Positions 1 through 7,759 of a DNA stretch of 64,000 bases are shown here, in pieces. Source of the stretch: Paraburkholderia tagetis (GTDB taxonomy: Bacteria > Pseudomonadota > Gammaproteobacteria > Burkholderiales > Burkholderiaceae); assembly GCF_022213065.1 (NCBI RefSeq), contig NZ_JAKLJA010000024.1:5336-69335 (forward strand), given 5' to 3'. Every line of letters begins with the position of its first letter. Within the stretch, counting starts at the first letter, position 1. The notes below the pieces were generated by a model. The model saw nothing but the letters and a program-made list of their open reading frames with translations, searched no databases and was not told the DNA's origin. The translations under genes and the position numbers were made by a program.

Positions 1-74
1 GTCCAAGTACTAGCGGTGAAGCGGGTCGAGCGGGCACAGCGGAAGGTCGCGGTCGAACCGGCTTGGGAACTGTC
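1..74. other. Non-tuf sequence at window edge
   Basis: EF-Tu codons can be followed upstream only to the Lys codon at 75-77 (KGSAKLALEGD). Upstream, the frame continues open but encodes a Gly/Arg/Thr-rich peptide unlike the G domain that must precede this point in EF-Tu; another frame is also open here. Burkholderiales usually carry two near-identical tuf genes, so a contig break or chimeric join at this position is the simplest reading. Confidence 0.6.
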
Positions 75-752
75 AAGGGTTCGGCCAAGCTGGCGCTGGA
101 AGGCGACACGGGCGAGCTGGGCGAAGTGGCGATCATGAACCTGGCCGACGCACTCGACACGTACATCCCGACGCCGGAGCGTGCAGTTGACGGCGCGTTC
201 CTGATGCCGGTGGAAGACGTGTTCTCGATCTCGGGTCGTGGCACGGTGGTGACGGGTCGCGTCGAGCGCGGCATCGTCAAGGTCGGCGAGGAAATCGAAA
301 TCGTCGGTATCAAGCCGACGGTGAAGACGACCTGCACGGGCGTGGAAATGTTCCGCAAGCTGCTCGACCAGGGTCAGGCTGGCGACAACGTGGGTATCCT
401 GCTGCGCGGCACGAAGCGTGAAGACGTGGAGCGTGGCCAGGTTCTGGCGAAGCCGGGTTCGATCACGCCGCACACGCACTTCACGGCTGAAGTGTACGTG
501 CTGAGCAAGGACGAAGGCGGCCGTCACACGCCGTTCTTCAACAACTACCGTCCGCAGTTCTACTTCCGTACGACGGACGTGACGGGCTCGATCGAGCTGC
601 CGAAGGACAAGGAAATGGTGATGCCGGGCGACAACGTGTCGATCACGGTGAAGCTGATCGCTCCGATCGCGATGGAAGAAGGTCTGCGCTTCGCAATCCG
701 CGAAGGTGGCCGTACCGTCGGCGCCGGTGTCGTCGCCAAGATCATCGAGTAA
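75..752 (+). CDS. tuf: Elongation factor Tu, 3' part
   Basis: EF-Tu carries aminoacyl-tRNA to the ribosomal A site as a GTP complex. The 225 codons present cover the end of the G domain, all of domain II (RGTVVTGRVERG region) and domain III ending GAGVVAKIIE. About 171 N-terminal residues, including the GTPase motifs, are absent because the sequence departs from tuf before codon 75. An apparent TTG start at 63 lies in the foreign sequence and is not the real start. The gene lies just upstream of rpsJ, the expected place for the str-operon tuf copy. The stop is followed by a strong hairpin at 796-830. Identity is certain; completeness is not. Confidence 0.95.
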   Translation, partial: KGSAKLALEGDTGELGEVAIMNLADALDTYIPTPERAVDGAFLMPVEDVFSISGRGTVVTGRVERGIVKVGEEIEIVGIKPTVKTTCTGVEMFRKLLDQGQAGDNVGILLRGTKREDVERGQVLAKPGSITPHTHFTAEVYVLSKDEGGRHTPFFNNYRPQFYFRTTDVTGSIELPKDKEMVMPGDNVSITVKLIAPIAMEEGLRFAIREGGRTVGAGVVAKIIE

Positions 753-795
753 TCGAGTAGAATACTCGGCTTGCTGTAGAAGTTGATGTACCTTG

Positions 796-830
796 GGACC
801 ATCCCGCGACGCCCTGTCGCGGGATGGTCC
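796..830 (+). terminator. Hairpin between tuf and rpsJ
   Basis: A perfect 14-bp stem (GGACCATCCCGCGA, 796-809, pairing with 817-830) with a 7-nt loop. It is followed by TGCGCTCTTTATA rather than a clean U tract, so it may be a partial terminator or an attenuator between tuf and the S10 genes. Confidence 0.6.
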
Positions 831-888
831 TGCGCTCTTTATATCGTCTGGCGGCGCAAGTCCGCCTCGCTCTTTTCAAGGAATTGTC

Positions 889-1200
889 ATGCAGAACCAA
901 AAAATCCGTATCCGCCTGAAGGCTTTCGACTATCGCCTGATCGACCAGTCGGCTGCTGAAATCGTCGATACGGCGAAGCGCACGGGCGCCATCGTCCGCG
1001 GTCCGGTGCCGCTGCCGACGCGCATCCAGCGTTTCGACATTCTGCGTTCGCCGCACGTCAACAAGACCTCGCGCGACCAGCTCGAAATCCGCACCCACCT
1101 GCGCCTGATGGACATCGTCGACCCGACGGACAAGACCGTCGACGCACTGATGAAGCTGGACCTCCCGGCTGGCGTGGACGTCGAAATCAAGCTGCAGTAA
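889..1200 (+). CDS. rpsJ: 30S ribosomal protein S10 (NusE)
   Basis: S10 is a 30S head protein that also acts as NusE, pairing with NusB in transcription antitermination. The 103-residue product starts MQNQKIRIRLKAFDYRLID, the full family length. The ATG at 889 is preceded by AAGGA at 878-882; an upstream in-frame extension to 793 would run through the 796-830 hairpin and is not credible. It is separated from rplC by 200 bp that hold a hairpin and a good promoter, so rpsJ may be partly uncoupled from the rest of the S10 operon. Confidence 0.97.
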   Translation: MQNQKIRIRLKAFDYRLIDQSAAEIVDTAKRTGAIVRGPVPLPTRIQRFDILRSPHVNKTSRDQLEIRTHLRLMDIVDPTDKTVDALMKLDLPAGVDVEIKLQ

Positions 1201-1208
1201 GAGCCTCG

Positions 1209-1236
1209 AGCGCTGTCTGATTTGTCCGACAGCGCT
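1209..1236 (+). terminator. Hairpin after rpsJ
   Basis: AGCGCTGTC at 1209-1217 pairs perfectly with 1228-1236 around a 10-nt loop, 8 bases after the rpsJ stop. It lacks a U run, so it is a weak terminator or an RNA-end stabiliser. It lies just upstream of the rplC promoter. Confidence 0.5.
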
Positions 1237-1250
1237 AAGTCTTTGATTGC

Positions 1251-1279
1251 TTGCGAAAAACGAGAGAGGACGTTATACT
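1251..1279 (+). promoter_or_regulatory. Sigma-70-type promoter of the S10 operon (rplC)
   Basis: TTGCGA (1251-1256), 17-bp spacer, TATACT (1274-1279). The predicted start is near 1286, giving a leader of about 115 nt before rplC. A short hairpin (CCCGAC 1368-1373 with GTCGGG 1382-1387) sits just before the rplC ribosome-binding site. The same -35 and spacer recur before rplN. Confidence 0.6.
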
Positions 1280-1400
1280 TGACGTCTTTTCGCGCGTTTG
1301 CGCAAAAAATCGGTGTGTTCCTTTCGGGCCTTTACCCTGAAAACATGCCGGTACTTTGTAAATTAGCCCCGACCAATCGCAGTCGGGAATGGAGAAAACG

Positions 1401-2060
1401 ATGAGCCTTGGACTCGTAGGTCGCAAGGTTGGCATGACCCGTATCTTCACGGCCGAAGGGGATTCGATTCCCGTGACCGTGCTGGACGTGTCCGACAACC
1501 GCGTGACGCAGATCAAGACTGTTGAAACCGACGGCTACACGGCCGTTCAGGTTGCGTTCGGTACGCGCCGTGCATCGCGCGTGACGAAGCCGCTCGCAGG
1601 TCATCTCGCCAAAGCTGGCGTTCAAGCCGGTGAAATCCTCAAGGAATTCCAGATCGACGCCGCCAAGGCTGCCGAACTGTCCGCTGGCGCTGTGATCGGT
1701 GTGGAACTCTTCGAAGAAGGCCAGAAAATCGACGTGCAAGGCACCTCGATCGGTAAGGGCTACGCCGGTACCATCAAGCGTTACAACTTCGCTTCGGGTC
1801 GTGCTTCGCACGGTAACTCGCGCTCGCACAATGTGCCGGGCTCGATCGGTATGGCGCAGGATCCGGGTCGCGTGTTCCCGGGTAAGCGCATGACCGGTCA
1901 CATGGGTGACGAAACCGTGACGGTGCAGAACCTCGAAATCGCCCGTATCGACGCAGAGCGCAAGCTGCTGCTGGTCAAGGGTGCCGTGCCGGGTGCAAAG
2001 GGCGGCAAGGTTTTCGTGACGCCCGCCGTCAAGGCGCGCGCCAAGAAAGGAGCGCAATAA
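1401..2060 (+). CDS. rplC: 50S ribosomal protein L3
   Basis: L3 binds 23S rRNA near the peptidyl-transferase centre and nucleates 50S assembly. The product is 219 residues, starting MSLGLVGRKVGMTRIF, with the conserved loop region near GSIGMAQDPGRVFPGKRM. The ATG at 1401 is chosen over the in-frame ATG at 1389 because GGAGA at 1391-1395 would serve 1401 and would be inside the coding region otherwise. The stop overlaps the rplD start by one base, so translation is coupled. It is the first gene after the 1251-1279 promoter. Confidence 0.96.
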   Translation: MSLGLVGRKVGMTRIFTAEGDSIPVTVLDVSDNRVTQIKTVETDGYTAVQVAFGTRRASRVTKPLAGHLAKAGVQAGEILKEFQIDAAKAAELSAGAVIGVELFEEGQKIDVQGTSIGKGYAGTIKRYNFASGRASHGNSRSHNVPGSIGMAQDPGRVFPGKRMTGHMGDETVTVQNLEIARIDAERKLLLVKGAVPGAKGGKVFVTPAVKARAKKGAQ

Positions 2061-2680
2061 TGGAACTGAAGCTCCTGAATGCTAATGGTCAGGAAGGCGC
2101 AGCAGTTAACGCGTCGGACGTCGTGTTCGGCCGTGACTACAACGAAGCGCTGATCCACCAGATCGTTGTCGCCTACCAGGCGAACGCGCGCAGCGGCAAC
2201 CGCGCGCAGAAGGACCGCGAGCAGGTCAAGCACACCACCAAGAAGCCGTGGCGTCAGAAGGGTACGGGCCGCGCTCGTGCCGGTATGTCGTCGAGCCCGT
2301 TGTGGCGTGGCGGTGGTCGCATCTTCCCGAATTCGCCGGAAGAAAACTTCTCGCACAAGGTCAACAAGAAGATGCATCGCGCAGGCCTCTGCTCGATCTT
2401 CTCGCAGCTGGCCCGCGAAGGCCGCATCTCGGTCGTCGAAGAGCTCTCGCTCGAAGCGCCCAAGACGAAGCTGCTGGCCGAAAAATTCAAGGCCATGGGT
2501 CTCGAATCCGTGCTGGTCATCACCGACACGGTCGACGAGAACCTGTATCTCGCGTCGCGCAACCTGCCCCACGTGGCAGTCGTTGAGCCGCGTTTTGCCG
2601 ACCCGCTCTCGCTGATCTATTTCAAGAAGATCCTGATCACGAAGGCAGCGGTCGCCCAGATCGAGGAGTTGCTGTCATGA
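2060..2680 (+). CDS. rplD: 50S ribosomal protein L4
   Basis: L4 lines the peptide exit tunnel with a long basic loop; in E. coli it also represses its own operon, a role not shown here. The 206-residue protein contains the loop segment KPWRQKGTGRARAG (about residues 60-75). It starts on the last base of the rplC stop and its own stop overlaps rplW by four bases (ATGA), consistent with tight coupling in the S10 operon. Confidence 0.97.
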   Translation: MELKLLNANGQEGAAVNASDVVFGRDYNEALIHQIVVAYQANARSGNRAQKDREQVKHTTKKPWRQKGTGRARAGMSSSPLWRGGGRIFPNSPEENFSHKVNKKMHRAGLCSIFSQLAREGRISVVEELSLEAPKTKLLAEKFKAMGLESVLVITDTVDENLYLASRNLPHVAVVEPRFADPLSLIYFKKILITKAAVAQIEELLS

Positions 2681-2991
2681 GCGAGATTCGCAAGAACGAT
2701 CATCGTTTGATGCAGGTCCTGCTCGCACCGGTGATCTCCGAAAAGGCGACGCTGGTTGCGGAGAAGAACGAACAAGTCGTCTTCGAAGTCGCGCCGGACG
2801 CGAACAAGCAGGAAGTCAAGGCTGCTGTCGAGCTGCTGTTCAAGGTGGAAGTCGAGTCCGTCAACGTGCTGGTCCAGAAGGGCAAAGCCAAGCGCTTTGG
2901 CCGCTTCAACGGCAAGCGCAAGGACGTGAAGAAGGCGTACGTCTGCCTGAAGCCCGGCCAGGAAATCAACTTTGAAGCGGAGGCCAAGTAA
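2677..2991 (+). CDS. rplW: 50S ribosomal protein L23
   Basis: L23 sits at the tunnel exit and is the docking site for trigger factor and signal recognition particle. The product is 104 residues, within the family range, with the core VISEKATLVAEKNEQVVFEV. Its ATG overlaps the rplD stop (ATGA) and rplB starts two bases after its stop. Confidence 0.97.
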   Translation: MSEIRKNDHRLMQVLLAPVISEKATLVAEKNEQVVFEVAPDANKQEVKAAVELLFKVEVESVNVLVQKGKAKRFGRFNGKRKDVKKAYVCLKPGQEINFEAEAK

Positions 2992-2993
2992 TC

Positions 2994-3821
2994 ATGGCAA
3001 TCGTGAAAGTTAAGCCGACCTCGCCGGGTCGCCGCGCGATGGTGAAGATCGTCAACAAGGATCTGCACAAGGGCGCGCCGTACGCACCGCTGCTCGAAAA
3101 GCAATCCGTGAAGGCGGGCCGTAATAACAACGGCCACATCACCACGCGTCACCAGGGTGGCGGTCACAAGCAGCACTACCGTGTGATCGATTTCCGTCGT
3201 ACGAAGGATGGCATCCCCGCGAAGGTGGAGCGTCTCGAGTATGACCCGAACCGCAGCGCGAACATCGCGCTGGTTCTGTACGCAGACGGCGAGCGCCGCT
3301 ACATCATCGCGCCGAAGGGCGTGACGGTTGGCACGCAGCTGATGTCGGGTTCGGAAGCGCCGATCCGCGCGGGCAACACCCTGCCGATCCGCAACATTCC
3401 GGTCGGTACGACGATCCACTGCATCGAAATGCTGCCGGGCAAGGGCGCGCAGATCGCACGTTCGGCTGGTACGTCGGCGATGCTGCTGGCCCGTGAAGGC
3501 GTCTACGCGCAGGTTCGTCTGCGTTCGGGCGAAATCCGCCGCGTGCACGTCGAATGCCGTGCAACGATCGGTGAAGTTGGCAACGAAGAGCACAGCCTCC
3601 GTCAAATCGGTAAGGCTGGCGCGAACCGCTGGCGCGGTATCCGCCCGACGGTACGTGGCGTTGCAATGAACCCGGTCGACCACCCGCACGGTGGTGGCGA
3701 AGGCAAGACTGCGGCTGGTCGCGACCCGGTGAGCCCGTGGGGCACGCCGACGAAGGGCTATCGCACCCGCAGCAACAAGCGCACGACGAGCATGATCGTC
3801 CAGCGCCGTCACAAGCGTTAA
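2994..3821 (+). CDS. rplB: 50S ribosomal protein L2
   Basis: L2 is needed for subunit association and supports peptidyl-transferase activity. The 275-residue protein has the family signature VDHPHGGGEGKTAAGRDPVS near residues 226-245, including the conserved histidine, and the basic C-terminus SMIVQRRHKR. It lies between rplW and rpsS, ten bases before rpsS, in the standard S10 order. Confidence 0.98.
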   Translation: MAIVKVKPTSPGRRAMVKIVNKDLHKGAPYAPLLEKQSVKAGRNNNGHITTRHQGGGHKQHYRVIDFRRTKDGIPAKVERLEYDPNRSANIALVLYADGERRYIIAPKGVTVGTQLMSGSEAPIRAGNTLPIRNIPVGTTIHCIEMLPGKGAQIARSAGTSAMLLAREGVYAQVRLRSGEIRRVHVECRATIGEVGNEEHSLRQIGKAGANRWRGIRPTVRGVAMNPVDHPHGGGEGKTAAGRDPVSPWGTPTKGYRTRSNKRTTSMIVQRRHKR

Positions 3822-3831
3822 GGAGTAGGCA

Positions 3832-4107
3832 ATGGCACGTTCTATTAAGAAAGGTCCGTTCTGCGACGCCCATTTGCTGAAGAAGGTTGAGGCGGCTGCA
3901 GCTACGCGCGACAAGAAACCGATCAAGACCTGGTCGCGTCGTTCGACGATCCTGCCGGACTTCATCGGCCTGACGATCGCCGTTCACAACGGCCGTCAAC
4001 ACGTTCCGGTGTATGTCACGGAAAACATGGTCGGCCACAAGCTTGGCGAGTTCGCACTGACCCGTACGTTCAAGGGTCACGCGGCCGACAAGAAGGCCAA
4101 GAAATAA
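3832..4107 (+). CDS. rpsS: 30S ribosomal protein S19
   Basis: S19 lies in the 30S head, pairs with S13 and contacts the 50S subunit across bridge B1. The 91-residue product begins MARSIKKGPFCDAHL and carries the signature GRQHVPVYVTENMVGHKLGEF. Start spacing is supported by AAGGAG ahead of 3832. Confidence 0.98.
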   Translation: MARSIKKGPFCDAHLLKKVEAAAATRDKKPIKTWSRRSTILPDFIGLTIAVHNGRQHVPVYVTENMVGHKLGEFALTRTFKGHAADKKAKK

Positions 4108-4119
4108 GGGGCAATCAAG

Positions 4120-4449
4120 ATGGAAGTGAAGGCAATTCATCGCGGTGCCCGCATCTCGGCGCAGAAGACGCGTCTTGTGGCTGACCAGATCCGCGGTCTG
4201 CCGGTCGACAAGGCGCTGAACGTCCTGACGTTCTCGCCGAAGAAAGCGGCTGGCATCGTGAAAAAGGTTGTGCTCTCGGCGATCGCAAACGCGGAACACA
4301 ACGAAGGTGCTGACATCGACGAGCTCAAGATCAAGAGCATCTACGTCGACAAGGCGGCTTCGCTGAAGCGTTTCACCGCACGCGCAAAGGGTCGCGGTAA
4401 CCGCATCGAGAAGCAATCCTGTCACATCACTGTGACGGTCGGGAATTAA
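4120..4449 (+). CDS. rplV: 50S ribosomal protein L22
   Basis: L22 contacts all 23S domains and extends a hairpin into the exit tunnel near the macrolide site. The protein is 109 residues with the tip segment [20 protein letters not shown] near the C-terminus. A GGGG-type ribosome-binding site precedes the ATG. It sits between rpsS and rpsC. Confidence 0.97.
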
Positions 4450-4460
4450 GGAGCCATACG

Positions 4461-5255
4461 ATGGGACAGAAAATTCATCCGACTGGCTTCCGCTTGGCCG
4501 TCAGCCGCAATTGGGCTTCGCGTTGGTACGCGAACAACAACAATTTCGCGGCGATGTTGAAGGAAGACATCGGTGTTCGTGAATACCTGAAGAAGAAGCT
4601 GAAGAACGCTTCGGTGGGCCGTGTTGTGATCGAGCGTCCGGCAAAGAACGCTCGCATCACGATTTACAGCTCGCGTCCGGGTGTGGTGATCGGCAAGAAG
4701 GGCGAGGACATCGAACTCCTCAAGGCCGAACTGCAGAAGCGCATGGGCGTTCCGGTTCACGTGAACATCGAAGAAATTCGCAAGCCGGAAACCGACGCGC
4801 AGCTGATCGCCGACTCGATCACGCAGCAGCTCGAGCGCCGCATCATGTTCCGTCGCGCAATGAAGCGCGCGATGCAGAACGCAATGCGTCTGGGTGCCCA
4901 GGGCATCAAGATCATGAGCGCCGGCCGTCTGAACGGTATCGAAATCGCACGTACCGAGTGGTACCGCGAAGGTCGAGTGCCGCTTCACACGCTGCGTGCT
5001 GACATCGACTACGCAACCTCGGAAGCGAAGACGACGTACGGCATCATCGGCGTGAAGGTTTGGGTCTACAAGGGCGACACGCTCGGCCGCAACGACGCAC
5101 CGGTGGTGGAAGAAGTCGCCGAAGAAAAGCGTCCGCGCCGCAACGCGCGCCCGGGCGATCGTCGTCCGCGCCGTGATGGCGAAGGCGCACCGGGCGCACG
5201 TCGTGGCGCACCGCGCCGTGGCGCTGCCGGCGGTGACGGCAAGAGTGGAGAATAA
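4461..5255 (+). CDS. rpsC: 30S ribosomal protein S3
   Basis: S3 surrounds the mRNA entry channel and has helicase-related function with S4 and S5. The 264-residue product has a KH domain (SRPGVVIGKKGEDIELLK, about residues 72-90) and the S3 C-terminal domain. The last 45 residues form an Arg/Gly/Ala-rich tail (RRPRRDGEGAPGARRGAPRR) longer than the E. coli protein, as in other Burkholderiales. rplP follows after two bases. Confidence 0.97.
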   Translation: MGQKIHPTGFRLAVSRNWASRWYANNNNFAAMLKEDIGVREYLKKKLKNASVGRVVIERPAKNARITIYSSRPGVVIGKKGEDIELLKAELQKRMGVPVHVNIEEIRKPETDAQLIADSITQQLERRIMFRRAMKRAMQNAMRLGAQGIKIMSAGRLNGIEIARTEWYREGRVPLHTLRADIDYATSEAKTTYGIIGVKVWVYKGDTLGRNDAPVVEEVAEEKRPRRNARPGDRRPRRDGEGAPGARRGAPRRGAAGGDGKSGE

Positions 5256-5257
5256 CG

Positions 5258-5674
5258 ATGCTGCAACCGAAACGCAGGAAGTATCGCAAAGAGCAGAAGG
5301 GTCGTAACACCGGCGTCGCAACGCGCGGCAACGCAGTTTCGTTCGGTGAATACGGTCTGAAGGCTATCGGTCGTGGTCGCCTGACCGCACGTCAGATTGA
5401 ATCGGCGCGTCGTGCAATGACGCGTCACATCAAGCGCGGCGGCCGCATCTGGATCCGTATCTTCCCGGACAAGCCGATCTCGCAAAAGCCGGCGGAAGTG
5501 CGTATGGGTAACGGTAAGGGTAACCCTGAGTACTACGTCGCCGAGATTCAGCCGGGCAAGATGCTGTATGAAATGGATGGTGTGTCCGAAGAACTGGCCC
5601 GTGAAGCCTTCCGTCTGGCTGCAGCCAAGCTGCCGCTGAAGACGGTCTTCATGGTTCGCCAGCTCGGCGCCTAA
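5258..5674 (+). CDS. rplP: 50S ribosomal protein L16
   Basis: L16 binds near the peptidyl-transferase centre and helps position A-site tRNA. The 138-residue protein begins MLQPKRRKYRKEQKGRN and contains RIFPDKPISQKPAEVRMGNG, the region hydroxylated on arginine in some bacteria. Its stop is 10 bases before the rpmC start, and its last codons overlap the rpmC Shine-Dalgarno sequence. Confidence 0.98.
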   Translation: MLQPKRRKYRKEQKGRNTGVATRGNAVSFGEYGLKAIGRGRLTARQIESARRAMTRHIKRGGRIWIRIFPDKPISQKPAEVRMGNGKGNPEYYVAEIQPGKMLYEMDGVSEELAREAFRLAAAKLPLKTVFMVRQLGA

Positions 5675-5684
5675 GGAGTGATTG

Positions 5685-5879
5685 ATGAAGGCATCTGAAC
5701 TTCTTCAGAAAGACAAGGCCGCGCTCGACCAAGAGCTGTCGGACCTCTTGAAGGCGCAATTCGGCCTGCGCATGCAACTCGCGACCCAGCAGCTCACGAA
5801 CACGAGCCAGCTGAAGAAGGTTCGTCGCGACATCGCGCGTGTGCGGACCGTTCTGACTCAGAAGGCGAACCAGAAATGA
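5685..5879 (+). CDS. rpmC: 50S ribosomal protein L29
   Basis: L29 is a small helical hairpin at the tunnel exit next to L23. The 64-residue product starts MKASELLQKDKAALDQEL. The ATG at 5685 has AAGGAG at 5674-5679; an in-frame TTG one codon upstream (5682) is rejected because it sits too close to that site. The stop overlaps rpsQ (ATGA). Confidence 0.96.
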   Translation: MKASELLQKDKAALDQELSDLLKAQFGLRMQLATQQLTNTSQLKKVRRDIARVRTVLTQKANQK

Positions 5880-6148
5880 ACGATAGCGTGAAAACCTCGC
5901 TTAAGCGGACGCTGGTCGGCAAGGTCGTCAGCAACAAGATGGACAAGACGGTCACCGTCCTGGTCGAGCGCCGCGTCAAGCACCCGATCTACGGCAAGTA
6001 CGTCGTGCAGTCGAAGAAGTATCACGCGCACGACGAGTCGAACACGTACAACGAGGGTGATCTCGTTGAAATCCAGGAAACCCGTCCGATTTCGAAGACG
6101 AAGGCCTGGACCGTGTCGAAGCTGATCGAAGCAGCACGCGTCATCTAA
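5876..6148 (+). CDS. rpsQ: 30S ribosomal protein S17
   Basis: S17 is a primary 16S-binding protein of the 30S body. The 90-residue OB-fold protein contains TLVGKVVSNKMDKTVTVLVE and the signature YVVQSKKYHAHDESNTYNEG. It starts inside the rpmC stop (ATGA) and is the last gene of the S10 unit; a 361-bp gap with its own promoter follows. Confidence 0.97.
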   Translation: MNDSVKTSLKRTLVGKVVSNKMDKTVTVLVERRVKHPIYGKYVVQSKKYHAHDESNTYNEGDLVEIQETRPISKTKAWTVSKLIEAARVI

Positions 6149-6509
6149 GTTCAGATGATGCAACGCCCCGGGGCCGCAGTTCTCAAAGCCACCGGGGTGG
6201 AGAAGTTGTTGAAATCGCTGAAGATTTCGCTTGCGAGACCAAGATTATCGAGTTATAGTCTTGGTCTTCCCTCTTTATGGGTCTGCTGTTGGCAAAGCGG
6301 CAGGCGAAAGTAGGTGGGGGAAGCAAAACCCGGGCGCCAGTCCGGGTTAGCAAGATTCACCGGAATGCGATGGCCGGTTTCGTTTGCCGTCGCTGCTGTT
6401 CTTACCCAAGCAGCTGAGCGGTCGTTCTAGTGGCGGCGCGGCTGACGGGACCAAGACTGACCGGATGTGCCATGGTGGCGCGACCGGATTAAGTTGGGAA
6501 AGATAAACC
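6149..6509 (+). other. 361-bp gap with spc promoter and long rplN leader
   Basis: This gap separates rpsQ from rplN. It holds a promoter (6231-6259), an 8-bp inverted repeat around the -10 (6237-6244 with 6259-6266), and a hairpin AACCCGG 6327-6333 with CCGGGTT 6342-6348. From the predicted start near 6266 the transcript would carry about 244 nt of leader before rplN, far longer than elsewhere in the cluster. No credible ORF is seen. Confidence 0.6.
6231..6259 (+). promoter_or_regulatory. Sigma-70-type promoter of the spc operon (rplN)
   Basis: TTGCGA (6231-6236), 17-bp spacer, TATAGT (6254-6259). It differs from the rplC promoter by one base in the -10 and shares its spacing exactly. An inverted repeat GACCAAGA (6237-6244) and TCTTGGTC (6259-6266) lies between the two boxes and over the end of the -10, which could be an operator or the first hairpin. 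Confidence 0.6.
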
Positions 6510-6878
6510 ATGATCCAGACCGAAACTCGGCTTGAAGTAGCCGACAACACGGGTGCGCGTGAAGTCATGTGCATCAAGGTGCTCGGCGGCTCGAAGCGTC
6601 GTTATGCCAGCATTGGCGACATCATCAAGGTGAGCGTCAAGGAAGCAACGCCGCGTGGGCGCGTGAAAAAGGGCGAAATCTACAACGCTGTTGTGGTTCG
6701 CACTGCGAAGGGCGTGCGCCGTCAAGACGGCTCGCTGATCAAGTTCGATGGCAACGCCGCCGTGCTTTTGAATACCAAGCTTGAGCCGATCGGCACCCGT
6801 ATTTTCGGGCCCGTCACGCGTGAGCTGCGTAGCGAACGATTCATGAAGATCGTTTCGCTTGCGCCGGAAGTGCTGTAA
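6510..6878 (+). CDS. rplN: 50S ribosomal protein L14
   Basis: L14 binds 23S rRNA and forms bridge B8 with the 30S; it is also the docking site for silencing factor RsfS. The 122-residue protein begins MIQTETRLEVADNTGAREVM and ends RFMKIVSLAPEVL. It is the first gene of the spc unit, behind its own promoter and long leader. GGGAAAG precedes the ATG. Confidence 0.98.
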   Translation: MIQTETRLEVADNTGAREVMCIKVLGGSKRRYASIGDIIKVSVKEATPRGRVKKGEIYNAVVVRTAKGVRRQDGSLIKFDGNAAVLLNTKLEPIGTRIFGPVTRELRSERFMKIVSLAPEVL

Positions 6879-6887
6879 GGAGTCGCG

Positions 6888-7196
6888 ATGAACAAGATTC
6901 GCAAGGGTGACGAAGTTATCGTCGTCACGGGCAAAGACAAGGGCAAGCGCGGCGTCGTGCTGGCCGTGGGCGAAGAGCGCGTCACCGTCGAAGGCATCAA
7001 CATCGCGAAGAAGCATGTGAAGCCGAACCCCATGAAGGGTACGACGGGCGGTGTGGAAGCCAAGGCAATGCCGCTGGCCATCTCGAACGTCGCACTGGTC
7101 GACGCGAACGGTAAGCCGTCGCGCGTGGGCATCAAGGTCGAAGGGGACAAGAAGGTCCGTTTCCTGAAGACGACCGGTGCTGTTCTGAGCGCCTGA
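6888..7196 (+). CDS. rplX: 50S ribosomal protein L24
   Basis: L24 is an assembly-initiator protein that binds the 5' end of 23S rRNA. The 102-residue product has the KOW motif KGDEVIVVTGKDKGKRGVV at its N-terminus. AAGGAG precedes the ATG nine bases after the rplN stop. It is co-directional with rplN and rplE. Confidence 0.97.
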   Translation: MNKIRKGDEVIVVTGKDKGKRGVVLAVGEERVTVEGINIAKKHVKPNPMKGTTGGVEAKAMPLAISNVALVDANGKPSRVGIKVEGDKKVRFLKTTGAVLSA

Positions 7197-7212
7197 CGCT
7201 GCGGAGTAAAAA

Positions 7213-7752
7213 ATGGCACGTTTGCAAGAATTTTATAAAGAGAAGGTCGTTCCTGGCCTGATCGAGAAGTTCGGTTACAAGTCGGTCATGGAAGTGCCGC
7301 GCCTCACCAAGATCACCCTGAACATGGGTGTCGGTGAAGCCGTCGCTGACAAGAAGGTCCTCGAGCACGCCGTTGGCGACCTCACGAAGATCGCCGGCCA
7401 GAAGCCCGTCGTGACGAAGTCGCGTAAGGCAATCGCCGGTTTCAAGATCCGCGAAGGTTATCCGATCGGCACGATGGTCACGCTGCGTGGCCAGGCTATG
7501 TACGAATTCCTCGACCGTTTCGTGACGGTTGCGCTGCCCCGCGTGCGCGACTTCCGCGGTGTGTCGGGCAAGGCGTTCGACGGCCGTGGTAACTACAACA
7601 TCGGTGTGAAAGAGCAGATCATTTTCCCCGAAATCGACTACGACAAGATCGACGCGCTGCGTGGGCTGAACATCAGCATCACGACGACTGCGAAGACCGA
7701 CGAAGAAGCCAAGGCACTGCTCGCCAGCTTCAAGTTCCCGTTCAGAAACTGA
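7213..7752 (+). CDS. rplE: 50S ribosomal protein L5
   Basis: L5 binds 5S rRNA with L18 and touches P-site tRNA and S13. The protein is 179 residues, starting MARLQEFYKEKVVPGLIEKF, with the signature around LTKITLNMGVGEAVADKK and the C-terminal TTTAKTDEEAKALL. Length and position match the spc operon. Confidence 0.98.
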   Translation: MARLQEFYKEKVVPGLIEKFGYKSVMEVPRLTKITLNMGVGEAVADKKVLEHAVGDLTKIAGQKPVVTKSRKAIAGFKIREGYPIGTMVTLRGQAMYEFLDRFVTVALPRVRDFRGVSGKAFDGRGNYNIGVKEQIIFPEIDYDKIDALRGLNISITTTAKTDEEAKALLASFKFPFRN

Positions 7753-7759
7753 GGTTACC

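Noticed and set aside
1222..1404. A 60-codon frame between rpsJ and rplC as a leader peptide
   Set aside because: It has no ribosome-binding site, overlaps the promoter boxes and runs into rplC in another frame without family resemblance.
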